DNA from: Algoriphagus hitonicola
GTDB lineage: Bacteria > Bacteroidota > Bacteroidia > Cytophagales > Cyclobacteriaceae
DNA length: 64,000 nucleotides
Assembly (NCBI RefSeq): GCF_900113375.1
Contig: NZ_FOPC01000004.1
Location: 248,001-312,000 of the forward strand
Direction of reading: 5' to 3'
The first letter of the stretch is position 1, and each line of letters opens with the position of its first letter. Position numbers and translations under genes: made by a program. Below are positions 9,105 through 17,309 of this stretch, piece by piece. Below the pieces are notes generated by a model that had not been told where the DNA came from, did no database searches, and was given only the letters and a program-made list of their open reading frames with translations.

Positions 9105-10037
9105 TTATTCTTCGCTAGAACAGGCCCAAACGATATTTGGAGTATCATCATTTTTCTTTGACATGTCATTTACCTTGAAATCAGTCAAAACATTGACATC
9201 AGACTGGCCATCACCTGTACATCTTAAACCTATTATTTTAGTTTCAAAGACGTAAGTTACACAAGCTTCCAAGTCCATGGTAGCCTGCATAGTAGCTCCT
9301 GAAGGACTAAACTCATCAATCAAAACTTCTTCAGCCTGAGCAAAAGTGAAAACCAATTCCGCATCTTCCATAGACTCCTCAGGGGTATAAAAGAACGTGA
9401 TGGTTCCATCTACTTCATTAGCTTCATACGTGAATGATTCTTCGCAGTCTGAGCAAACAGGAACTAAGTCATAAGATGTTTCGAATGTTTGTTGGATTCC
9501 TGCACCATTACCATTAGGATTCGCACTTCTCCGAACAGAAATAATAGCGGATTCATTTTCACATCCAAACCAATCATTGTCAAACTCACCAATTTCTACA
9601 GGATAAACAAAAGGCTGAACAGCTGGATCCCCAGCGTTTTGTCCAGTGCCTGTTTCGTCGTAAAGTGTCTCGCCTTTAAACTCAATTTTATAAATATCCT
9701 CCGTACTACTAATGGAATAATAAATCATAGTTGGAGAATTATAAATGTCAATTGTTACAGACTTACCATCTTCCTCATCATAAAATTGGGTGTAACTTTT
9801 CACATACCAAGTATCCTCATCATCTGTAATACAACTTGAGTTGCAAATATCATCAACATATTCCCTAAAATTCTCTCCACCACCCAAAGGCGTCAATACA
9901 AACCCGCCGTCATTATCGACTTTGGCTTGTTCCAATTGCAAATCTTCATTTTCATAGCTAGCCATTTGGCTACATGCGCTGAGTAAAAGCCCTGAGATCA
10001 CTAACCCCAAAAAGCTTCTGGTAAAAATAGTTTTCAT
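9105..10037 (-). CDS. Uncharacterised cysteine-containing lipoprotein
   Basis: No family recognised. The 310-residue protein has a clear lipoprotein signal (FLGLVISGLLLSACSQ) and an acidic mature part with paired cysteines (DICNSSCITDD, VPVCSDCEESF) and beta-rich sequence, suggesting an exported, disulphide-stabilised beta-sandwich fold. It has its own terminator and stands between the GH43 remnant and the divergent carotenoid desaturase. The coding sequence is more AT-rich than its neighbours, which may indicate a species-specific or acquired gene. Confidence 0.8.
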   Translation of the reverse strand: MKTIFTRSFLGLVISGLLLSACSQMASYENEDLQLEQAKVDNDGGFVLTPLGGGENFREYVDDICNSSCITDDEDTWYVKSYTQFYDEEDGKSVTIDIYNSPTMIYYSISSTEDIYKIEFKGETLYDETGTGQNAGDPAVQPFVYPVEIGEFDNDWFGCENESAIISVRRSANPNGNGAGIQQTFETSYDLVPVCSDCEESFTYEANEVDGTITFFYTPEESMEDAELVFTFAQAEEVLIDEFSPSGATMQATMDLEACVTYVFETKIIGLRCTGDGQSDVNVLTDFKVNDMSKKNDDTPNIVWACSSEE

Positions 10038-10168
10038 GTTATTTGATTTGGTTTACACAATTATAAAAGATTTTTATATATAAAAAAATGTATTTCACGG
10101 AATTTTTGGGTAAAATTACTTAATTGGTATCCGAAACCTTCAAATACGGATTTCTGTTACTTTTACCT

Positions 10169-11638
10169 ATGCCAAAAAAAGCACTTGTTATCGGCTCGGG
10201 AATCGCAGGAATAGCCTCCTCTATCCGCTTAGCCCATGCGGGGTTTTCCGTCGAAGTCTTCGAAGCCAATTCCTATCCGGGTGGAAAACTTTCTGAAATT
10301 CAAATTAAGGGCTACCGATTTGACGCCGGACCTTCACTTTTCACGCTTCCCGAGCAAATGGAGGAACTTTTTCAACTAGCCGGAAAAGACCCCAAAGCCC
10401 ACTTTGACTATGAAAAACTGGAAGTGGCATGCCACTATTTTTGGGAAGATGGCAAGCAGGTCAAAGCTTGGGCGGATATCAATCGCTTTGCCGAGGAGGT
10501 GGAAACTAAACTGGGCGAATCGGCTCAACATGTCAGAGAAGCCTTAAAGAGCTCCGCATACATCTATGATCATCTAGCGCCGCTTTTTATGCATCGCTCA
10601 CTTCATCAAATCAGCACCTGGACCAACGCACAAGCGCTAAAATCCTACCTGAAGATGGGGAAATTGGGCATTTTCTCCACGATGCATGAAGCGAATGCAC
10701 AGCGTTTTTCCAACCCAAAATTGGTGCAGCTATTCAACCGATATGCCACGTACAATGGGTCGGATCCTTATCAGACACCAGCCACACTGAATATCATTCC
10801 GCATCTGGAGTTTAATATCGGTGCCTATTTTCCCAAAAAAGGTATGCACGATATCACGCAGAGCCTTTACAAGTTGGCAAAAGACCTTGGCGTAAAATTT
10901 CATTTTAATGCAAAAGTGGATGAAATCCTGGTGGAAAGAGGCAAGGCGATTGGCATCAAAGTAAAGGGAGAAACCAGGTTAGCAGGTGTCCTCGTCAATA
11001 ACATGGACATGGTCAATGCCTACAAAACCATTTTGCGCAAGCAAAAGCAACCCACAAAACTCTTAAATCAACCTAAATCGAGTTCGGCACTGATTTTTTA
11101 CTGGGGGATTAAAAAGAATTTTTCAGAATTGGGGCTTCACAACATTCTCTTTTCGGAAGATTATAAAAGGGAATTTGAGCATATTTTTAAGAAAGGAAGC
11201 ATTTACGAAGACCCTACCGTTTACATCAACATCACCTCCACGCATAAACCCGATGATGCGCCAGCGGGCGGTATGAATTGGTTTACGATGATCAATGTGC
11301 CAAACAATCAGGGGCAAGATTGGGATCAGCTAATCGCGGAAGCAAGAAAAAATATCATCGAAAAGGTCAATCGGGTCTTGAAAACCGATCTGGAACCTTT
11401 GATCGAGGTGGAGGAAATTCTCGAACCCCGGACCATCGAATCCAAGACCTCCAGTTCAAATGGCGCCCTGTATGGCAATAGCTCCAACAATCGCTTTGCG
11501 GCTTTTCTCCGTCATGCCAATTACTCCTCCGATATCAAAAACCTCTACTTCTGCGGCGGCTCCGTTCATCCGGGTGGAGGCATTCCGCTATCCTTGCTCT
11601 CTGCAAAGATTATGATGGGGTTTGTTTTAGGAAAGTAA
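10169..11638 (+). CDS. crtD: CrtI-family carotenoid desaturase, probably 1-hydroxycarotenoid 3,4-desaturase
   Basis: FAD-dependent desaturase of the phytoene desaturase superfamily. The start at 10169 puts the dinucleotide-binding fold at the extreme N-terminus (VIGSGIAGIASSIRLAHAG), as in relatives; the ORF-opening ATG at 10124 would add 15 residues with no counterpart. EVFEANSYPGGKLSE and YRFDAGPSLFTLPEQ follow, and the C-terminal FAD-contact motif is YFCGGSVHPGGGIPLSLLSAK. EANSYPGGKL matches my recollection of the Bacteroidota CrtD type (3,4-desaturation of hydroxylated carotenoids for flexixanthin/saproxanthin-like pigments) rather than CrtI. No other carotenoid genes are in the window, so the precise step is inferred. 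Confidence 0.85.
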   Translation: MPKKALVIGSGIAGIASSIRLAHAGFSVEVFEANSYPGGKLSEIQIKGYRFDAGPSLFTLPEQMEELFQLAGKDPKAHFDYEKLEVACHYFWEDGKQVKAWADINRFAEEVETKLGESAQHVREALKSSAYIYDHLAPLFMHRSLHQISTWTNAQALKSYLKMGKLGIFSTMHEANAQRFSNPKLVQLFNRYATYNGSDPYQTPATLNIIPHLEFNIGAYFPKKGMHDITQSLYKLAKDLGVKFHFNAKVDEILVERGKAIGIKVKGETRLAGVLVNNMDMVNAYKTILRKQKQPTKLLNQPKSSSALIFYWGIKKNFSELGLHNILFSEDYKREFEHIFKKGSIYEDPTVYINITSTHKPDDAPAGGMNWFTMINVPNNQGQDWDQLIAEARKNIIEKVNRVLKTDLEPLIEVEEILEPRTIESKTSSSNGALYGNSSNNRFAAFLRHANYSSDIKNLYFCGGSVHPGGGIPLSLLSAKIMMGFVLGK

Positions 11639-11695
11639 AGCAAAAAAGGATCGCATTTCTTCGATCTTATCTGAAAGTTTTTCGTATTTTCATTT

Positions 11696-11917
11696 ATGGA
11701 CTTTAAAAAATATTTAGAAATTCGACCTGACAAACGATTTGGAAAGCCTTGTCTGAAAGGCACTAGAATTTCGGTATATGATGTTTTGAATTGGATGGCA
11801 AATGGAATGAGTCGTGAAGAAATCAAGTCTGATTTTGAAGAGTTGACCGATGAAATGATTGATGCTTGCCTTGCTTTTGCTGCCGATAAAGAGCGGAGGT
11901 TGATTTCAGCGATATGA
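11696..11917 (+). CDS. DUF433 protein, antitoxin-like
   Basis: A 73-residue protein matching the DUF433 pattern (RFGKPCLKGTRISVYDVL, then NGMSREEIKSDFEELTDEMI), a short winged-helix-like DNA-binding family of VapB-type antitoxins. Its stop overlaps the start of the next gene in an ATGA junction (11914-11917), the usual arrangement with a DUF5615 PIN-like partner. The likely role is to bind and neutralise that partner and repress the pair's own promoter; this is inferred from family and context. Confidence 0.85.
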   Translation: MDFKKYLEIRPDKRFGKPCLKGTRISVYDVLNWMANGMSREEIKSDFEELTDEMIDACLAFAADKERRLISAI

Positions 11918-12255
11918 GCTTACTTTTTGATCAGAACATTTCACCGAAAATTTTAAAAATCCTTCCTCTGCAATTTTCTGGAAGTTCGCAAGTAAGATTT
12001 GAAGGCCTCGAAAACTCTTCAGACTTGGAGATTTTTCACTATGCAAAGAAAAAACACTTTACCATTGTTTCTTTTGACTCTGATTTTATTGATCTAAATG
12101 GGATTTACGGGACTCCTCCCAAAATTATTTATCTCAATACTGGAAATTTGATCACAAAAAACATTTCTGATTTATTGATTAAAAACAGTTTGAGAATATC
12201 ACATTATATCGATTCAGATTCAGATGAGATTTTAGAGTTAATTCAAGCTCGGTAA
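11914..12255 (+). CDS. DUF5615 PIN-like protein, toxin-like
   Basis: A 113-residue protein of the DUF5615/Mut7-C-like PIN fold. The N-terminal MSLLFDQNISPKIL carries the first acidic residue, and FTIVSFDSDFIDL has the clustered aspartates expected at a PIN nuclease-type metal site. Translation is coupled to the DUF433 gene by a 4-base overlap. PIN toxins usually cleave RNA; activity of this subgroup is poorly known, so toxin function is inference. The pair is AT-rich relative to its neighbours, consistent with horizontal mobility. Confidence 0.82.
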   Translation: MSLLFDQNISPKILKILPLQFSGSSQVRFEGLENSSDLEIFHYAKKKHFTIVSFDSDFIDLNGIYGTPPKIIYLNTGNLITKNISDLLIKNSLRISHYIDSDSDEILELIQAR

Positions 12256-12277
12256 TACTAAAATCAGTTTTTAAAAT

Positions 12278-12781
12278 CTAATTATTTAAACTTTCTAGAG
12301 CCTCTTGCACCAAATCCTGCTCAAATCCCCGCTGCATCATGTATCCTGTGACTTTAAAGCGTTTCTTGTACAAATCTGCTTCTGAAGTTTTCTGCCATTT
12401 CTTTTCAGTCTCCGTCAGCAAGGTGTCATAGTATTCCTCCGGATCGATCTCATTCAGTGCTTTGCGGATTAGGGGTTCCGAAATTTGCCGCATTTTCAAT
12501 TCTTGCCGAATCCGGTTTCTCCCCCACTTTTTCAACCGAAATTTACCTCTTGCAAAAGCAGGTGCAAAACGCTCCTCATCCAAGAATTTTTCGGAAATCA
12601 AAAAATCGATCAATTCGTCTTTATCTCCTTCTTTGACTCCTTTCTCATACATTTTCCGCCTGACTTCCCAGATACAGCGCTCTTGATAGGCGCAGAAAGC
12701 CTGAAGTTTTTCCTTGGCCTCCTCAAAGGACCAAGGCTTTTTTTGTTGCTCATGTGGGTATTTTTTTCCCCAACCAGACAT
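12278..12781 (-). CDS. recX: RecX family regulatory protein
   Basis: RecX proteins bind RecA filaments and limit recombination and SOS activity. The 167-residue protein shows the three-helix repeats: YQERCIWEVRRKMYEKG, LISEKFLDEERFAPAFARGKF with KWGRNRIRQELKMRQI, and a third KKRFKVTGYMMQRGFEQDLV. recA is not nearby, which is common in Bacteroidota. It is divergent from tpiA. Confidence 0.92.
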   Translation of the reverse strand: MSGWGKKYPHEQQKKPWSFEEAKEKLQAFCAYQERCIWEVRRKMYEKGVKEGDKDELIDFLISEKFLDEERFAPAFARGKFRLKKWGRNRIRQELKMRQISEPLIRKALNEIDPEEYYDTLLTETEKKWQKTSEADLYKKRFKVTGYMMQRGFEQDLVQEALESLNN

Positions 12782-12847
12782 TTTGCGTAATTTTATTGAA
12801 AATTATACCTTTTAGTTTTCTCAAACCTAACAAAATTTTAAAAGCAA

Positions 12848-13609
12848 ATGCGCAAGAAAATCATAGCCGGCAACTGGAAAATGAACATGACTTTTGATGA
12901 AGGACAAAAGCTGACCTCCGAAATCGTCAACATGTTTAAAGACGAGAATATTTCTGACGTACAACTTGTCCTCAATCCACCTTTTCCTCACCTCCATCCG
13001 GTTAAAAAATTAATAGGCGACACGCCAAACGTATTTTTGGGTTCGCAAAACTGCTCCAATATGGAGTCAGGAGCATTTACCGGTGAGGTTTCAGCAAAAA
13101 TTTTGGCTTCATTTGGGGTGACTCATGTGATTTTAGGTCATTCAGAGCGACGGGAGTATTTCAAAGAGGATAATGCGCTGCTTACCGAAAAGGTAAAACA
13201 AGCCTTGGTAAATGGATTAACACCAATTTTTTGCTGCGGTGAATCTTTGGAAATCAGAGAAGCAGGTACTCACGAATCCAATGTCAAATTTCAGTTGACC
13301 GATAGTCTTTTTGGTCTGTCAGCTGAGGAAATGTCCAAAGTCGTGATTGCCTACGAACCGATTTGGGCGATCGGGACCGGAAAAACCGCAAGCTCAGACG
13401 AAGCTCAGCAGATGCATGAAACCCTACGGAAGCACATCGCCTCCAAATATGGTCAGGATCTGGCAGATTCGATTTCTATCCTCTATGGTGGCAGCATGAA
13501 TGCCGGGAATGCCGCAGATCTACTTTCCAAGCCTGATGTGGACGGTGGCCTGATCGGTGGAGCCTCTTTGAAATCCAGAGACTTCATCACCATCGCCAAA
13601 TCATACTAA
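12848..13609 (+). CDS. tpiA: Triosephosphate isomerase
   Basis: Interconverts dihydroxyacetone phosphate and glyceraldehyde 3-phosphate in glycolysis and gluconeogenesis. The 253-residue protein has all the hallmarks: NWKMN with Lys11, His98 in LGHSERREYF, the catalytic Glu170 in AYEPIWAIGTGKTAS (with the mobile loop), and the phosphate-binding YGGSMN and GGLIGGASL. prmA starts 9 bases after its stop, so the two are probably cotranscribed. Confidence 0.98.
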   Translation: MRKKIIAGNWKMNMTFDEGQKLTSEIVNMFKDENISDVQLVLNPPFPHLHPVKKLIGDTPNVFLGSQNCSNMESGAFTGEVSAKILASFGVTHVILGHSERREYFKEDNALLTEKVKQALVNGLTPIFCCGESLEIREAGTHESNVKFQLTDSLFGLSAEEMSKVVIAYEPIWAIGTGKTASSDEAQQMHETLRKHIASKYGQDLADSISILYGGSMNAGNAADLLSKPDVDGGLIGGASLKSRDFITIAKSY

Positions 13610-13618
13610 TTGAATTCA

Positions 13619-14446
13619 ATGGATTACCTGGAATTTAAAATCACCTGCCGGGAGGAATTCCGGGAGATCCTTATAGCCGAGCTTTCTGAGGTCGGCTATG
13701 ATTCTTTTTTGGAGACAGAAGAAGGCTTTGATACCTACACCGAAATTGATCAATTTGATCGGGAAGCATTTGACGAAATCATCGATCGCTATCAGGAAGC
13801 CGCTCAAATTCGGGTAACTGAAATGACCGTAAAAAAGACTAACTGGAATGAGGAGTGGGAAAAAAACTACGACCCCATCGCCGTGGATGATTTGGTGTAT
13901 GTCAGAGCTTCCTTTCATCCAGCTCAAAATGGATTTCGCCATGAGATTGTAATCAATCCCAAAATGTCCTTTGGCACAGGGCATCATGCGACGACTTTTC
14001 AAATGCTCCGACTTCAGGGCCGAGTCGACCATCAAGGCAAGCGCGTACTGGATGTCGGATCGGGAACGGGTATTTTGGCAATTATGGCCCACTTGCTGGG
14101 AGCGGAAGAAGTTCAGGCTTTCGATATTGACGATTGGTGCGTAGACAATGGGAATGAAAACTTTGCCCTGAATGGATTGCAAATCGAAATGGGTCTTGGG
14201 ACTATCCGTTCGGTAAATCCGAAAGGACCTTTCGATATTATTTTGGCCAATATCAATAAAAATGTTTTGCTCGATGAATTGGAGGTTTATACAAGTTTGC
14301 TCAAGCAAAATGGTTTTTTACTTCTGAGCGGGTTTTACACCGAGGATGTTCAGGATTTGATCACACACTGTAAACCGCTAGGCTTGGACCTTCTTTCTCA
14401 GGAAAGTAAGGATAACTGGGCGGCTTTGGTGATGAAAAAAAGCTAA
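13619..14446 (+). CDS. prmA: Ribosomal protein L11 methyltransferase
   Basis: SAM-dependent enzyme that methylates ribosomal protein L11. The N-terminal substrate-binding domain (about residues 1-100) is followed by NPKMSFGTGHHATT, the SAM motif VLDVGSGTGILAI, AFDIDDWCVDN and the NPPF-equivalent ILANINKNVLL. The ATG at 13619 is preferred over the in-frame TTG at 13610. It follows tpiA closely and precedes a small membrane protein gene by two bases. Confidence 0.95.
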   Translation: MDYLEFKITCREEFREILIAELSEVGYDSFLETEEGFDTYTEIDQFDREAFDEIIDRYQEAAQIRVTEMTVKKTNWNEEWEKNYDPIAVDDLVYVRASFHPAQNGFRHEIVINPKMSFGTGHHATTFQMLRLQGRVDHQGKRVLDVGSGTGILAIMAHLLGAEEVQAFDIDDWCVDNGNENFALNGLQIEMGLGTIRSVNPKGPFDIILANINKNVLLDELEVYTSLLKQNGFLLLSGFYTEDVQDLITHCKPLGLDLLSQESKDNWAALVMKKS

Positions 14447-14448
14447 TC

Positions 14449-14637
14449 ATGCAGGAACTTCTTATTTATGCAATCCTATTTTTACTTTTAATCGGGCATA
14501 CGCTTCTGGCAGGAAAAATGTACCGTAAAGTCCATGAGGATGAGCGACTTTCTTTCCATGAAAAAAATGACTGGAAACTAAAGGCGCTGATTTTCCCTGC
14601 ATTTTTCTGGTTTCAATACAAAAAGCTAAATCGGTGA
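14449..14637 (+). CDS. Small membrane protein of unknown function
   Basis: Sixty-two residues with one strong transmembrane helix at the N-terminus (YAILFLLLIGHTLLAG), then a charged stretch, then a hydrophobic aromatic C-terminal segment (LIFPAFFWFQYKK). The start lies 2 bases after the prmA stop, which supports translation as the last gene of tpiA-prmA. No family recognised. Confidence 0.65.
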   Translation: MQELLIYAILFLLLIGHTLLAGKMYRKVHEDERLSFHEKNDWKLKALIFPAFFWFQYKKLNR

Positions 14638-14740
14638 GCACAAAGCTTTCACCGAAATAGGTTTTTAAAGTTTATTAATTCTTTCTTTTGGGAAATATCT
14701 GGCCAAGACTTCATCTCAAATACTTTCGTAATTTAGCCAA

Positions 14741-16465
14741 ATGGAGTACGTCTGGAAACAAAAGCCCAAAGCCCCTCAACCCATCGTCGAAAAACTGGGA
14801 AAAGAAATCAATGTCAATCCCACTTTGGCGAATATGTTGATCAATCGTGGGGTTGAGAATTTTGAGCAGGCCAAGGATTACTTTCGCCCTAGTTTGAGTC
14901 AGCTTCATGATCCATTTTTGATGAAGGATATGCGTGCCGCCGTAGATCGAATCGAAGAGGCGATTACTCAAAATCAAAAAATCCTCATTTATGGGGATTA
15001 TGATGTAGATGGCACCACCGCAGTTGCTTTGGTCTATAGTTTTTTGATCGGCTTTTATCCCCATATCGAATTTTATATTCCTGATCGGTACAAGGAAGGC
15101 TATGGGATATCGGAGCGGGGAGTTCGCTATGCTGCAGAGCAGGATTTTTCCTTGGTGATCGCATTGGATTGCGGCATCAAAGCGATAGACAAGGTAGACT
15201 TGGCTCAAAAACTAGGGGTGGATTTTATCATCTGTGACCACCATACTCCGGGAGAGCAATTACCAGCCGCAGTCGCCGTACTCGATTCCAAAAGAAGCGA
15301 CTGTGAGTATCCATACAAAGAACTCAGTGGCTGTGGAGTTGGTTTTAAGCTGATTCAGGCCTTTGCCAAGCATCGAAACATGGACGAATCCGTGCTGTAC
15401 AGCTATTTGGATTTGTTGGTGGTAAGTATTGCTGCGGATATCGTCCCGATCACAGGAGAAAATAGAATTTTGGCCTATTATGGGCTAGATCGGATCAATA
15501 ATACCCCTAGACCAGGATTCAAGGCCTTGATTTTTCGAAGCAAAATTGAAAAGGATATCGGGATCTCAGACATCGTTTTCAAAATCGGTCCCCGAATCAA
15601 TGCTTCCGGAAGACTCGAGCATGCCAAAGCCTCCGTAGAGCTGTTGATCTCCTCAGATCTGGAATCGGCCATGGAGCGCGCCAAAGTAGTGGATGAGGTC
15701 AATGCCACGCGACGCAATTTTGACGAAAATATTACCAAAGAGGCCTTTGAAATGATCGCCTCACGGGAGACTGAAAGGGAGTGGAGTTCGACCGTGCTTT
15801 TCAAAGAAGACTGGCACAAAGGCGTCATCGGGATTGTAGCTAGCCGATGTATCGAAAAATATTATCGCCCAACGATCATCCTGACAGAATCCAATTCCAA
15901 AGCTACTGGAAGCGCCCGTTCTGTTGTTGATTTCAACATTTATGAAGCCATAGCAGAATGTAGTGACCTTTTGGATCAGTTTGGCGGACATAAATACGCG
16001 GCGGGTCTGACGCTTTCGGTGGATAATGTCCCGGCTTTTCAGGCTAAATTTGAATCTGTCGTCAAAAGTCGAATCGAAGAAATTCATCGCAAACCGGTAA
16101 TCGAAATCGATGACGAATTGCTGCTGGATCAGATCAACTATAAATTTTATAATATTTTAAAGCAAATGGCCCCCTTTGGTCCGGGAAATCCCGAGCCGGT
16201 TTTTAGGATTTCCAATGTTTACGCTGAGGATGTCGCTGTACTGAAAGAAAAACATCTGCGCTTTAAAATCGTACAGGACGGTCAGGTTACGACTCCGGTT
16301 TGTTTGGCTTTTGGCATGGCTGACCGGACCAAAGACCCAGATCTGACCACCGTAAATATGCTAAGAGGAAGAATGCGATTTGATATTGTAGCTGAGATGA
16401 GGGAAAATTTTTTTAGAGATAAAAGTAGTTTGCAATTGTATGTAAAAGACATCAAATTTGATTGA
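14741..16465 (+). CDS. recJ: Single-stranded-DNA-specific exonuclease RecJ
   Basis: Degrades single-stranded DNA 5' to 3' in recombination and mismatch repair. The 574-residue protein has the DHH phosphoesterase motifs: IYGDYDVDGTTA (motif I), ALDCGIKA, DFIICDHHTPGE (the DHH motif itself) and LSGCGVGFKL. The DHHA1 domain follows, with FGGHKYAAGLTL, then the OB-fold with MAPFGPGNPEPVF. The end is followed within 3 bases by a possible 35-codon ORF leading to lptB. Confidence 0.97.
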   Translation: MEYVWKQKPKAPQPIVEKLGKEINVNPTLANMLINRGVENFEQAKDYFRPSLSQLHDPFLMKDMRAAVDRIEEAITQNQKILIYGDYDVDGTTAVALVYSFLIGFYPHIEFYIPDRYKEGYGISERGVRYAAEQDFSLVIALDCGIKAIDKVDLAQKLGVDFIICDHHTPGEQLPAAVAVLDSKRSDCEYPYKELSGCGVGFKLIQAFAKHRNMDESVLYSYLDLLVVSIAADIVPITGENRILAYYGLDRINNTPRPGFKALIFRSKIEKDIGISDIVFKIGPRINASGRLEHAKASVELLISSDLESAMERAKVVDEVNATRRNFDENITKEAFEMIASRETEREWSSTVLFKEDWHKGVIGIVASRCIEKYYRPTIILTESNSKATGSARSVVDFNIYEAIAECSDLLDQFGGHKYAAGLTLSVDNVPAFQAKFESVVKSRIEEIHRKPVIEIDDELLLDQINYKFYNILKQMAPFGPGNPEPVFRISNVYAEDVAVLKEKHLRFKIVQDGQVTTPVCLAFGMADRTKDPDLTTVNMLRGRMRFDIVAEMRENFFRDKSSLQLYVKDIKFD

Positions 16466-16467
16466 AG

Positions 16468-16575
16468 ATGGCATGTTCACCAAAAAAGCTTTTTAAACCG
16501 AATTTTTCCAATCACTTGACCGAGCAAATTGTAGCGTCAGGTAATACCACCATTAAAATAAATGTACTCCTATGA
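16468..16575 (+). CDS. Possible 35-residue small protein between recJ and lptB
   Basis: An ATG two bases after the recJ stop opens 35 codons, and the frame ends in TGA at 16573-16575, overlapping the lptB start as ATGA. It begins [13 protein letters not shown] and ends TIKINVLL. No family recognised. The tight spacing on both sides suggests a real translated leader that couples recJ to lptB, or a remnant of a longer gene. With only 35 codons, chance is a serious alternative. Confidence 0.4.
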   Translation: MACSPKKLFKPNFSNHLTEQIVASGNTTIKINVLL

Positions 16576-17309
16576 AACTTCGCGCTGAGCATTTAGTCAA
16601 AATTTATAAAAGCCGACGGGTCGTCAATGATATTTCTGTCGAGGTCGAGCAGGGCGAAATCGTGGGATTGTTGGGACCGAATGGAGCTGGAAAAACCACC
16701 TCGTTTTATATGATCGTGGGTTTGGTAAAGCCCAACGAAGGAGATATTTTCTTGGAGGAGGAGAATATTACCGGTCTTCCGATGTACAAACGTGCCAAGC
16801 TGGGAATCGGATATCTGGCACAAGAGGCCTCTGTTTTCAGAAAACTCAGTGTAGAAGAAAACCTGATGGCGGTTTTGGAAATGACCAAGCTTTCGAAACA
16901 AGATCAAAAAGAAAAAGTAGAAAGTCTCCTGGAGGAATTTAGTCTGACTCACGTCCGCAAAAATCTCGGAATGGTGCTTTCGGGAGGAGAGCGACGACGG
17001 ACGGAAATTGCACGCGCACTTGCTGTAGATCCTAAATTTGTACTGTTAGATGAGCCATTTGCCGGGGTGGATCCCATCGCTGTCGAAGAAATCCAAACCA
17101 TCGTAGCCAAGCTAAAAACCAAAAATATTGGCATTTTGATTACCGATCACAATGTCAACGAAACGCTCTCGATTACTGACAGGGCTTATTTGATGTTTGA
17201 GGGAAAACTATTGAAGGCCGGTACTGCCGAAGAACTCGCCGCGGACGAACAGGTCAGAAAAGTATATCTGGGAAGTCAATTTGAGCTTAAGCGCAAAATT
17301 TTTAACTAA
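16572..17309 (+). CDS. lptB: LPS export ABC transporter ATPase LptB
   Basis: Cytoplasmic ATPase that powers extraction of lipopolysaccharide from the inner membrane with LptF/LptG. Walker A is GPNGAGKTT (residues 35-43). The Q-loop region [18 protein letters not shown] is characteristic of LptB, and the signature LSGGERRR, Walker [14 protein letters not shown] and H-loop ITDHNV all follow. Its last base is the first base of the next gene's ATG. Confidence 0.96.
   Translation: MKLRAEHLVKIYKSRRVVNDISVEVEQGEIVGLLGPNGAGKTTSFYMIVGLVKPNEGDIFLEEENITGLPMYKRAKLGIGYLAQEASVFRKLSVEENLMAVLEMTKLSKQDQKEKVESLLEEFSLTHVRKNLGMVLSGGERRRTEIARALAVDPKFVLLDEPFAGVDPIAVEEIQTIVAKLKTKNIGILITDHNVNETLSITDRAYLMFEGKLLKAGTAEELAADEQVRKVYLGSQFELKRKIFN

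Noticed and set aside
12485-12790. Plus-strand frame of 101 codons opposite recX
   Set aside because: Phenylalanine-rich shadow of a lysine/glutamate-rich gene; recX motifs decide the strand.
13616-14308. A 230-codon open frame opposite prmA
   Set aside because: Covered by the intact methyltransferase; no signal, domain or start context.
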